A program made the translations under genes and the position numbers. 10,023 nucleotides of DNA from Oscillospiraceae bacterium (GTDB lineage: Bacteria; Bacillota; Clostridia; Oscillospirales; Ruminococcaceae): positions 1 to 10,023 of the forward strand of contig CAAGEB010000163.1 in the NCBI GenBank assembly GCA_900768705.1. The letters are read 5' to 3'. Positions 1 to 6,043 of this stretch are shown piece by piece. The notes under the pieces are model-generated. The model searched no databases and was not told where the DNA came from. It worked only from the letters and a program-made list of their open reading frames with translations. The number at the start of each line of letters is the position of its first letter. Positions within the stretch are counted from its first letter, which is position 1.

Positions 1-60
1 CCGCTGTTTCCCAACAGCACATTGCAATGTGGATTAGTCTGTGCCTGTAAGGTAATAAGT
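1..60 (+). repeat. Interspersed repeat module, left-edge copy
   Basis: This is a plus-oriented copy of the roughly 60-bp module that recurs at 4815, 4980 and, on the other strand, at 9871-10023. It starts with CCGCT, has TTTCCCAAC at 8-15, then GCAA and GGATT blocks, and ends with CTGTAAGGTAATAAG at 45-59. Copy-specific features are a perfect 14-bp palindrome at 18-31 (CACATTGCAATGTG) and a perfect 12-bp palindrome just after the module at 59-70 (GTCTGTACAGAC). The window begins exactly at the module start, so more copies could lie to the left. It encodes nothing recognisable. Function is unknown. Confidence 0.75.
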
Positions 61-84
61 CTGTACAGACCAGAACTGGCTTTT

Positions 85-258
85 CGCTTCCTTTTGTCTT
101 ACAAAAGGAAGCGGGGGTGCGGGGGCGCAACACGATGTTGCAAGGTGTCCGCCCGAGCGCAGCACGACGCTGCGCATTAAAGGCGGACACACTAGAGCCC
201 CCGCAATGCGACAGCAAGCGCAAAAAGGGTTTGGGGGAAAACGGTGTTTTCCCCCAAA
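85..258. other. Nested perfect-hairpin element downstream of the operon
   Basis: This non-coding stretch is almost entirely base-pairable. Hairpin 1 pairs 85-97 with 101-113 (13 bp, 3-nt loop). A long-range stem pairs 118-126 with 197-205 (9 bp, TGCGGGGGC with GCCCCCGCA) and encloses two further hairpins. One pairs 127-132 with 136-141. The other pairs 145-153 with 182-190 and has an inner 7-bp stem, 157-163 with 169-175. Hairpin 3 pairs 230-242 with 246-258 (13 bp, 3-nt loop). All listed stems are perfect Watson-Crick pairings. The symmetry suits a structured RNA, a palindromic non-autonomous mobile element, or a transcription barrier. I do not recognise it as a named RNA family. Both strands can form the same fold, so orientation cannot be assigned. 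Confidence 0.7.
222..258 (-). terminator. Candidate terminator of the V-ATPase operon
   Basis: Read on the minus strand, this is the first strong hairpin after the subunit D stop codon at 337, about 80 nt downstream. It has a 13-bp perfect stem (258-246 with 242-230) and a 3-nt loop, followed by CCC and then five T residues (226-222). The CCC spacer between stem and T-run makes it a non-ideal intrinsic terminator. The structure may instead belong wholly to the palindromic element at 85-258. Position after the last gene and absence of another T-tailed hairpin nearby are the main support. Confidence 0.45.
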
Positions 259-336
259 AGGTCAGGCTAGAATAAAGTGAGCATAGAATGCAAAATCTTG
301 ATAAAAGCGGGCAATTGTTTGTTGTACAAAATTTAA

Positions 337-951
337 TTATTTCGCTTTACGCCGTTTGATAACCTTCTGTCTGGAAAATTCCTCCCGCTCTTTTTCTTCA
401 AGGGCATTGGAAATATAATGAACCTGATTTCTGAATTTGGGGATCATTATATTCTTCAGTGCATTGGCACGCTTTTGAGTTTTCTTTATTGCAACCGCAA
501 GCCGATAAACGCTGTTTTCGATTTCCGCCAGAGTAACAGTCAGCTCTTTTACCTTGTTGAAGCAGTAGAACGCCTTATCAAATGCGGAATTTGTGCGGTG
601 CATAGGATATGTGGGCTCGGAGGGAAGCTCTGAATTTGAAGAAAGCTTCGGAAGCTCCACACCCATAACCGACCTTGAGGACAGCGAAAGAGAGTCCTCC
701 ACGGGAAATGTGCTGCACAGGGTACTCACCTCTCCCATTGTGACATTCGCCATTTGCAGAGCCTTGTATGCTTCGCTGTAGGTGTTGTCAATGCTGCTGC
801 GGAGTTTCCGTGCCTCGTCGGTGAGCGAAACCAATTCCCGCACCAGAATATTCCGTTTTCTGTCCATAAGCTCGTAGCCCAGATTAGCCTGACGCAGAGA
901 GCGTTTCGCTTTTATCAGATTACCTTTGGTGGGGACTATCTGTTCTGCCAT
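337..951 (-). CDS. ntpD: V/A-type ATPase subunit D (central rotor shaft)
   Basis: Subunit D forms, with subunit F, the central shaft that turns inside the A3B3 head and carries torque to the membrane ring. The 204-residue product has the family's normal length. Its hallmark N-terminal block begins at residue 8 (PTKGNLIKAKRSL) and runs on through GYELMDRKRNIL. A C-terminal block follows near residues 155-195 (KKTQKRANALKNI, then LEEKEREEF). The two blocks are the paired long helices of the shaft, with a variable middle at about 80-125. A basic tail (RRKAK) closes the protein. The ATG at 951 has a strong GGGAGGTG ribosome site about 7 nt upstream. It is the last gene of the operon, 27 nt after subunit B, consistent with the common A-B-D order. 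Family assignment is secure. Confidence 0.97.
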   Translation of the reverse strand: MAEQIVPTKGNLIKAKRSLRQANLGYELMDRKRNILVRELVSLTDEARKLRSSIDNTYSEAYKALQMANVTMGEVSTLCSTFPVEDSLSLSSRSVMGVELPKLSSNSELPSEPTYPMHRTNSAFDKAFYCFNKVKELTVTLAEIENSVYRLAVAIKKTQKRANALKNIMIPKFRNQVHYISNALEEKEREEFSRQKVIKRRKAK

Positions 952-978
952 TCCGACACCTCCCTTTTATGAACGCAG

Positions 979-2376
979 TCAGCCCATAAATTTCAAAGCC
1001 CTTGCCGGGTTGTATTTTTCATCAAGAAGCTTTTCATCAATACGATCAAGCTCATTCTTTGGCAGGGAACAAAGCAAATCCCAGCCCAGATCCAGTGTTT
1101 CGTCCATTGAGCGGTTTTCATCAAAGCCTTGTTTCAGGAAGTTCTCTTCAAAAAGCGTACCGAATTTCATATATGCACGGTCAATATCGGAAAGCTCGTC
1201 TTCACCGATGACGGAAGCCAGAGAACGGGCGTCCTGAACCTTTGCATAGGCGGCAAAAAGCTGGTTGGAAACTGCCGCATGATCCGCTCTTGTATAGCCC
1301 TCGCCGATACCGTCCTTCATCAGTCGTGAAAGTGACAGAAGAACCGACAGACCGGGATAAATCCCCTTCTGATCCAACTCACGGTCAAACACTATCTGCC
1401 CCTCGGTGATGTATGCGGTAAGGTCGGGAATGGGGTGGGTAATATCGTCGTTAGGCATTGTAAGAATAGGAATCTGGGTTACGGAACCTGTACTGCCCTC
1501 TACAACTCCGGCTCTTTCGTAAATTGCAGCCAGATTTGAATAAAGATAACCGGGATAGCCCTTTCTTCCGGGAATTTCACCCTTTGAGGAAGAAAATTCA
1601 CGCAGTGCCTCCGCATAGGAGGTCATATCGGTCATAACAACCAGAATGTGCATATTCTTTTCAAATGCAAGATATTCCGCTGCGGTGAGGGCGCACATCG
1701 GCGTTAAGAGACGCTCGATAATCGGGTCACTGGAAAGGTTCAGGAACATACAAACCCGTTCAATGGTGCCGTTTTCCTCAAAGGAGCGTCGGAAATAATC
1801 CGCCACATCGTTCTGAACACCCATTGCCGCAAATACAACTGCGAACTCGGCGTTATCCTCGCCGGTAATTCTGGACTGCTTTACAATTTGTGCCGCCAGC
1901 TTGTTATGGGAAAGTCCCGAGCCTGAGAAGATAGGCAGCTTCTGACCACGGATAAGCGTCATAAGTGCGTCTATCGAAGAAATACCCGTGTGGATATAGT
2001 TTCTCGGATATTGCCGTGCCACAGGATTCAGCGCACGACCGTTGACATCTCCCATTTTTTCGGGGAAGACATCACCCAGACCGTCAATAGGCTTTCCTGC
2101 GCCGTTGAAAACCCGCCCGAGCATTTCGGTTGCCAGAGGAATTTCCAGAGGCTTTCCCGAGAAAACAGTCTTGGTATTTTGCAGGGAAATGCCGCTTGTA
2201 CCCTCAAAAACCTGCAAAACCGCTCTGTCGCCCTCCAGCAGTACCACACGCCCGATACGCTCAGTGCCGTCGTTCAGGCGAATTCTGGCAATTTCATCAT
2301 AGGACGCACCCTTGACGCCGCTAAGTGCCACCAGAGGTCCGTTGATATTATCAAATCCTATATACTGAACGCTCAT
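979..2376 (-). CDS. ntpB: V/A-type ATPase subunit B (non-catalytic nucleotide-binding subunit)
   Basis: Subunit B alternates with A in the hexameric head and contributes to the nucleotide sites at A-B interfaces. The 465-residue product has the usual length. As expected for B, it has no Walker A lysine motif. In its place it carries SGSGLSHNKLAAQI near residues 150-165, the family's degenerate loop. The conserved LSRLMKDGIGEG block contains Arg351, which by position matches the arginine finger Arg350 of Enterococcus hirae NtpB. Other family blocks are VVMTDMTSYAEALRE and GRKGYPGYLYSNLA. The ATG at 2376 overlaps the A stop codon as ATGA, indicating translational coupling that would help maintain equal A and B amounts. 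This is inference from the overlap. Nothing is truncated or frameshifted. Confidence 0.98.
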   Translation of the reverse strand: MSVQYIGFDNINGPLVALSGVKGASYDEIARIRLNDGTERIGRVVLLEGDRAVLQVFEGTSGISLQNTKTVFSGKPLEIPLATEMLGRVFNGAGKPIDGLGDVFPEKMGDVNGRALNPVARQYPRNYIHTGISSIDALMTLIRGQKLPIFSGSGLSHNKLAAQIVKQSRITGEDNAEFAVVFAAMGVQNDVADYFRRSFEENGTIERVCMFLNLSSDPIIERLLTPMCALTAAEYLAFEKNMHILVVMTDMTSYAEALREFSSSKGEIPGRKGYPGYLYSNLAAIYERAGVVEGSTGSVTQIPILTMPNDDITHPIPDLTAYITEGQIVFDRELDQKGIYPGLSVLLSLSRLMKDGIGEGYTRADHAAVSNQLFAAYAKVQDARSLASVIGEDELSDIDRAYMKFGTLFEENFLKQGFDENRSMDETLDLGWDLLCSLPKNELDRIDEKLLDEKYNPARALKFMG

Positions 2377-4154
2377 AACAGCCCTCCGCCTGCGGTAAGC
2401 CCGCTGATTTTTTCGTCTATTTCCTTCAGATAATCGTCAAACCTGTTAAGCTCATCGTTGGGAATATCATATTTCATCTTGACTGCTCTGTCGAAAAGCC
2501 CTGTGCCGAGAATGTCCGAAAGAGCGGCTCCGTTTTTCAGAGCCTCCAGAGATTTGTTATATAGCGATACGATTACCTTCATCATCAGTCTCTGCTTTTC
2601 CAAAGGCACATAGGTATCGTCCTTGTGGTAGGCGTTCTGTTGAAGGAAGCCCACACGAACCACTCTTGCAGCCTCAATGCACAGCTTCTGGTCTTCGGGA
2701 AGAACATCTGCTCCGATAAGCTTTACAATCTCCATCAGCTTTGTTTCTTCCTGAAGAATATTTGAAATCTCCTGACGAAGCTCCATAAAGTCGGGGCTTA
2801 CATTTTCTGTATAAAAATCCGTCAGATCGGCAATGTATTCCGAATAGCTGGTATTCCAGTCAATGGCGGGGTAATGTCTTGCATACGCCAGCGACTTATC
2901 CAGTGCCCAGAAGCAGCGGACAAAACGCTTGGTGTTCTGGGTTACAGGTTCGGAGAAGTCCGATCCCTGCGGCGAAACTGCGCCGATTATTGTAACGGAG
3001 CCCTCGTTTCCGCCGAGCGTTTCCACATATCCCGCTCTTTCGTAAAACTCCGAAAGACGGGAGGGAAGGTATGCCGGGAAGCCCTCCTCAGCAGGCATTT
3101 CCTCCAGTCGTCCGGAAATTTCACGGAGAGCTTCCGCCCAGCGTGAGGTGGAGTCTGCCATAATTGCAATGTGATAACCCATATCACGGTAATATTCCGC
3201 AAGGGTAATTCCGGTATAAATAGATGCTTCACGAGCTGCAACCGGCATATTTGAGGTATTGGCAATCAGAACAGTTCTGTCGGTAAGCGGTCGGTTGGAT
3301 TTCGGGTCGATAAGCTCTCCGAATTCCTCCAGAACCTGCGTCATTTCGTTGCCTCGTTCGCCGCAGCCGATATAGACGATAATGTCTGCGTCGCACCACT
3401 TGGCAAGCTGATGCTGCGTCATAGTCTTTCCCGTTCCGAAGCCTCCCGGGATTGCCGCAGTTCCGCCCTTTGCAATGGGGAGAATTGTATCGATAATCCG
3501 CTGTCCCGTAATCAGGGGACGGTTTATCGGCAGACGCTTTGAGATAGGACGGCTGCGCTTTATGGGCCATTTCTGAACCATTGTCAGCTCTTTCTCGGTA
3601 CCGTCATCAATGCGAAGCCTGATAATTGTATCGTTCACCCTATACTTTCCGTTTTCCGCAGTGTAGACAACCTCACCGCTCACATAAGGCGGCACCATAC
3701 ACTTGTGGATAATAAGCGGGGTTTCGGGACAGGTACAGTAAATCTGTCCCCCCACAAGTCTGTCGCCAACCTTAACGGTCACGGTAACATCATACTGTTT
3801 TTCAGTGTCCAGAGAAAACAGATTGCTTCCCTCAGCAACAAAGACCCCGTCTGTTTTTGTCATATCCCGAAGCGGACGCTCTATTCCGTCAAAGATATTG
3901 GAAATAATTCCGGGTCCCAGATTTGCACAAACCGGCGCACCGGTCGGGTAAATAGGCTCTCCTATTTTCAGCCCGGCAGTATTTTCATACACCTGTATCG
4001 TGGTGAAATCGTCCGACACTCCGATAACCTCGCCGATAAGTCTCCGCTCACCCACATACACCATTTCCAGCATGGAAAAGTCCTTGGTGTCTGCCGCTTT
4101 AACTACCGGTCCGTTTATGGAATACACGGTGTTTATGTTCTTTTCACTAGTCAA
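2373..4154 (-). CDS. ntpA: V/A-type ATPase catalytic subunit A
   Basis: Subunit A is the catalytic ATP-binding subunit of the head. The 593-residue product is full length. A beta-barrel N-terminus contains INGPVVKAAD, and the inserted bulge domain typical of A follows (about 115-190). The Walker A loop GGFGTGKT spans 237-244 with Lys243. GCGERGNE follows with catalytic Glu266 and Arg267, and then ADSTSRWAEALRE near 331-343. Lys243 and Glu266 sit exactly five residues after E. hirae NtpA Lys238 and Glu261. The start is TTG at 4154, chosen because AAGGCGG lies 8 nt upstream and because it leaves a normal short lead before the conserved beta-barrel. A downstream in-frame GTG at residue 10 is less well placed. 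The gap after subunit E is 48 nt, and the stop overlaps the start of B. Confidence 0.98.
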   Translation of the reverse strand: MTSEKNINTVYSINGPVVKAADTKDFSMLEMVYVGERRLIGEVIGVSDDFTTIQVYENTAGLKIGEPIYPTGAPVCANLGPGIISNIFDGIERPLRDMTKTDGVFVAEGSNLFSLDTEKQYDVTVTVKVGDRLVGGQIYCTCPETPLIIHKCMVPPYVSGEVVYTAENGKYRVNDTIIRLRIDDGTEKELTMVQKWPIKRSRPISKRLPINRPLITGQRIIDTILPIAKGGTAAIPGGFGTGKTMTQHQLAKWCDADIIVYIGCGERGNEMTQVLEEFGELIDPKSNRPLTDRTVLIANTSNMPVAAREASIYTGITLAEYYRDMGYHIAIMADSTSRWAEALREISGRLEEMPAEEGFPAYLPSRLSEFYERAGYVETLGGNEGSVTIIGAVSPQGSDFSEPVTQNTKRFVRCFWALDKSLAYARHYPAIDWNTSYSEYIADLTDFYTENVSPDFMELRQEISNILQEETKLMEIVKLIGADVLPEDQKLCIEAARVVRVGFLQQNAYHKDDTYVPLEKQRLMMKVIVSLYNKSLEALKNGAALSDILGTGLFDRAVKMKYDIPNDELNRFDDYLKEIDEKISGLTAGGGLL

Positions 4155-4202
4155 AATATCAGCCGCCTTTTCAATTAGTATTGGTTGCTTTCAAGCCCGC
4201 AA

Positions 4203-4784
4203 TTACAGCCGAAGCTCGGGTTTATCCGTGAATTTTTCCTTTTCGTCGTAAAGTGCCTTATCCAGCGTATAGTCGCAGAAAAGACCTCTGTTTTCGTCAA
4301 CTGCGCATATTCCGCCGATTGCAATGGAGTTATCCGTTTTTACGGTTTTATCTGTAAGCGCCGATACGGTTTCCGCATCTCTCGGAGCGGCAATGATAAC
4401 GCAGTCTCCCAGCTCCTTATCGGCTTTATCCAATGCTCTTTTCAGATAATCCTTATACTTTTCCGAACCGGCAAAACGCTGTAAATCGCTGCCCAGCTCC
4501 TTGAAAAAGTCCTCCACCAATTCCGACCTGTGAGCGAGAATTGCCTTTGTCGCCTCAAAATCACTGCGGGAATTCTCCTTTTTGAAATACGCTTTCGCTG
4601 TATTTTCCTCTGTGCGAAGCTTGTTTTCCTCTTCTCTTGCGGCGGCTTCCGCTTTTGCTCTGTCTGCCGCATTATGAGATTCGCAGAGCTTTTTCGTTAG
4701 CATTGCAATCTCATCCTCTGCTTCTTTATTAATTGCAGCTTTGAATGAATCAAGCTTTGAAGCATTTATTGCATTCAAGTCCAT
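4203..4784 (-). CDS. ntpE: V/A-type ATPase subunit E (peripheral stalk)
   Basis: Subunit E pairs with the H/G coiled coil to make the peripheral stalks that hold the head against rotation. The product from ATG 4784 is 193 residues, normal for the family. Residues 1 to about 95 are charged, alanine-rich and helical, suited to the coiled-coil stalk. The C-terminal part (about 100-193) is globular and contains the family-like stretch IGGICAVDENRGLFCDYT. An in-frame start 20 codons upstream was rejected: that stretch is repeat-derived, lacks a ribosome site, and would bury the GGGAGGA (4798-4792) that precedes ATG 4784 by 7 nt. The gene sits after a 479-bp non-coding insert that separates it from F, and 48 nt before A. 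Confidence 0.95.
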   Translation of the reverse strand: MDLNAINASKLDSFKAAINKEAEDEIAMLTKKLCESHNAADRAKAEAAAREEENKLRTEENTAKAYFKKENSRSDFEATKAILAHRSELVEDFFKELGSDLQRFAGSEKYKDYLKRALDKADKELGDCVIIAAPRDAETVSALTDKTVKTDNSIAIGGICAVDENRGLFCDYTLDKALYDEKEKFTDKPELRL

Positions 4785-4791
4785 AAAAAAA

Positions 4792-4819
4792 TCCTCCCGG
4801 CGGGCGGTGAAGCACCGCT
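4792..4819 (-). promoter_or_regulatory. Hairpin and Shine-Dalgarno in front of subunit E
   Basis: On the transcript, a 6-bp stem (GCGGTG 4804-4809 with CACCGC 4813-4818, extendable by a G-T pair) ends about 5 nt before the GGGAGGA ribosome site at 4798-4792. The stem overlaps the outer edge of the repeat module starting at 4815. It could influence ribosome access or protect an mRNA end processed within the repeat. That role is inference; only the pairing and spacing are seen. Confidence 0.5.
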
Positions 4820-4979
4820 GCCAATTCCCAACGGCACATTGCAAATGGGGTTTGTTTGTGCCTGTAAGGTAATGAGTAGGTTCTTGTCTTACTTTGTTGA
4901 CGGCGAGACGCCTGTTGCCCTATGTTGCGGCGCATCCTTGCGCCGCTTTTGGGGCAACTGCGCAAACATCCTGTTTTCG
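4815..4979 (+). repeat. 165-bp tandem repeat, copy 1, with interspersed module
   Basis: This is the first unit of a 165-bp tandem duplication lying between subunits F and E. Its first part (4815 to about 4878) is the interspersed module, here with a 3-base longer lead (CCGCTGCCAATTCCCAAC) and the usual end CTGTAAGGTAATGAG. The second part holds a nested hairpin (4914-4958). It differs from copy 2 at about a dozen positions, all before 4907; the last 73 bp are identical between copies. Since 165 is a multiple of three, an antisense reading frame runs through both copies, but it has no ribosome site or family resemblance. The repeat is inside a region expected to be transcribed with the operon. 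Confidence 0.85.
4914..4958. other. Nested GC-rich hairpin in repeat copy 1
   Basis: The outer arms 4914-4922 and 4950-4958 pair (GTTGCCC with GGGCAAC, then a G-T wobble and an A-T pair). They enclose a perfect 8-bp stem GCGGCGCA (4927-4934) with TGCGCCGC (4939-4946) and a TCCT loop. No T-run follows on either strand, so a simple intrinsic terminator is unlikely. An mRNA-stabilising or processing structure is possible but unproven. Confidence 0.75.
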
Positions 4980-5144
4980 CCGCTGCCAATTCCCAACAGC
5001 ACATCGCAAATAGGATTTGTCTGTGCCTGTAAGGTAATGATTAGGTTCTTGTCTTACTGTTCCGGCGGCGTGACGCCTGTTGCCCTATGTTGCGGCGCAT
5101 CCTTGCGCCGCTTTTGGGGCAACTGCGCAAACATCCTGTTTTCG
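4980..5144 (+). repeat. 165-bp tandem repeat, copy 2, with interspersed module
   Basis: This is the second unit of the tandem, directly abutting copy 1 with no spacer. It repeats the module start (CCGCTGCCAATTCCCAAC), the CTGTAAGGTAATGA end near 5026-5040, and the nested hairpin. Substitutions relative to copy 1 lie only in its first 92 bp, including a cluster where ACTTTGTTGAC becomes ACTGTTCCGGC. The hairpin half is unchanged, which suggests either recent duplication with local conversion or constraint on the hairpin. Confidence 0.85.
5079..5123. other. Nested GC-rich hairpin in repeat copy 2
   Basis: This is an exact duplicate, 165 bp further on, of the hairpin at 4914-4958. The outer arms are 5079-5087 and 5115-5123; the inner 8-bp perfect stem is 5092-5099 with 5104-5111. 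Two such structures in series would lie in the transcript between the F and E cistrons. Confidence 0.75.
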
Positions 5145-5182
5145 CCGCTATTAATCCCCAACGCTGACTGTCTGGTAATAAT
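5145..5182 (+). repeat. Decayed third copy of the repeat module
   Basis: Exactly 165 bp after the start of copy 2, the sequence again reads CCGCT..AAT.CCCAAC (14 of 18 positions match the other starts). It then jumps to CTGGTAATAAT, resembling the module end with the middle deleted. It looks like a remnant of a third unit with an internal deletion. The downstream border is uncertain. Confidence 0.45.
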
Positions 5183-5199
5183 CCCCGACTGTGCAAGTT

Positions 5200-5227
5200 A
5201 ACGGAACTCCGTTCCCCGAAAGCGGGG
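5200..5227. other. Two adjacent small hairpins after subunit F
   Basis: AACGGA (5200-5205) pairs with TCCGTT (5208-5213). Immediately next, CCCCG (5214-5218) pairs with CGGGG (5223-5227) across an AAAG loop. On the operon strand these lie about 40-60 nt after the subunit F stop codon. A run of seven T residues in the operon sense lies nearer the F stop (around 5239-5245), upstream of the hairpins rather than after them. This therefore does not fit an intrinsic terminator. Role unknown. Confidence 0.4.
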
Positions 5228-5263
5228 CGGATTTCTGTAAAAAAACAATCGCCCGACTTTGTG

Positions 5264-5572
5264 TCACAGCTTTATTCCGATAGCCTCTTCCACATATTCC
5301 GAAATGGCGTCGGTTGTGCTTCCGTTGCCGTGTCTGTCGGGAATTTCCGCAATCAGAGGACGGCGGCGGTTCAGCTTAATATCATACACACGGTCGTGAC
5401 ACAGCTTAACCAGCTTTTCCGTCATCAGGACAACGGCGGTATTTTCATCGTTTACCGCAAAGTCCAGTGCCTTGGAAACCTCCTCCGGCGTATGCGCCAC
5501 AACTCCCTCGATTCCCGCCATACGCATTCCCATTGCGGTATCGATATTGTCGCTTATAAGATAGAATTTCAT
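5264..5572 (-). CDS. ntpG: V/A-type ATPase subunit F (central stalk)
   Basis: Subunit F binds subunit D at the base of the central shaft. In the E. hirae naming this is NtpG; many databases call it AtpF or NtpF. The 102-residue product matches the family's usual length. It has the N-terminal ISDNIDTAMGMRMAGIEG block, a mid section VVLMTEKL typical of the Rossmann-like fold, and the PLIAEIPDRHG block at about 72-82. The ATG at 5572 is only 5 nt after the K stop codon and has no clear Shine-Dalgarno sequence, so translation is probably coupled to K. Downstream lies the 479-bp repeat-bearing gap before subunit E, the only large gap in the operon. Confidence 0.96.
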   Translation of the reverse strand: MKFYLISDNIDTAMGMRMAGIEGVVAHTPEEVSKALDFAVNDENTAVVLMTEKLVKLCHDRVYDIKLNRRRPLIAEIPDRHGNGSTTDAISEYVEEAIGIKL

Positions 5573-5577
5573 TTTTA

Positions 5578-6018
5578 TTAACCGAACAGAATAAGAATAG
5601 AGATAAGCAGACCGTAAATTGCAACGCCTTCGCCCAGTGCCACGAAAATCAGAGCCTTAGAGAAGGACTTGTCGTTTTCGGAAATAGCACCGATAGCTGC
5701 GGGAGCAGCACCGCCTACCGCAATACCCGTACCGATTGTTCCGAGACCTGTGGAAAGAGCCGCCGCAATATATCTCAGACCCTCGGAAAGTCCGCCCGCA
5801 GCCTGATTTACAGCCTCTGAGGTTTCGGCAAATGCTCCGGTAAGGGGAAGCACGGTCATAACTGCCATAACTCCGAAGAAAGACGCAATATTGGTTATAA
5901 CCGCACGCTTTCTGTTAGTGGGCTTTTTGTCGTGTACCTTTTTCAGGTTGATGATCAGAGGCAGCATAATTGCCGCAACAGCCACAAGGGGCATAGCAAA
6001 AACAAGAATAGGGTTCAT
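5578..6018 (-). CDS. ntpK: V/A-type ATPase subunit K (ion-translocating rotor ring)
   Basis: Subunit K is the proteolipid that forms the membrane rotor ring. The 146-residue product has about four hydrophobic segments: 3-25, 40-64, 81-103 and 120-145. The last two form the canonical c-type hairpin, with a GTGIAVGGAAPAAIG glycine/alanine helix and the ion-binding Glu130 in ALGEGVAIYGL. The first pair, joined by a basic loop (KKVHDKKPTNRKR), is an extra N-terminal extension. The second segment ends in LTGAFA, which resembles a signal-peptidase site. Val101 occupies the place of the Na+-ligand Gln in E. hirae GIAQG, and Gly131 follows the Glu where Na+ rotors have Thr or Ser; proton use is the simpler inference. 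The ATG has a strong AGGAGGAA site upstream, and the gap after I is 25 nt. Confidence 0.95.
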   Translation of the reverse strand: MNPILVFAMPLVAVAAIMLPLIINLKKVHDKKPTNRKRAVITNIASFFGVMAVMTVLPLTGAFAETSEAVNQAAGGLSEGLRYIAAALSTGLGTIGTGIAVGGAAPAAIGAISENDKSFSKALIFVALGEGVAIYGLLISILILFG

Positions 6019-6043
6019 AATTATTTCCTCCTGATAAATTAAA

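Noticed and set aside
4785..4844. N-terminal extension of subunit E by 20 residues
   Set aside because: The extension is repeat-derived sequence with no ribosome site, while ATG 4784 has GGGAGGA at ideal spacing and gives the normal family length.
4839..5201. A 120-codon plus-strand reading frame encoding two 55-residue repeats
   Set aside because: It exists because the 165-bp tandem period is a multiple of three. It is antisense to the operon's transcript, has no ribosome site, and its copies vary in the non-hairpin half without codon-like pattern.
5200..5263. Intrinsic terminator after subunit F
   Set aside because: The T-run in the operon sense precedes the small hairpins instead of following them, so the arrangement is wrong for termination.
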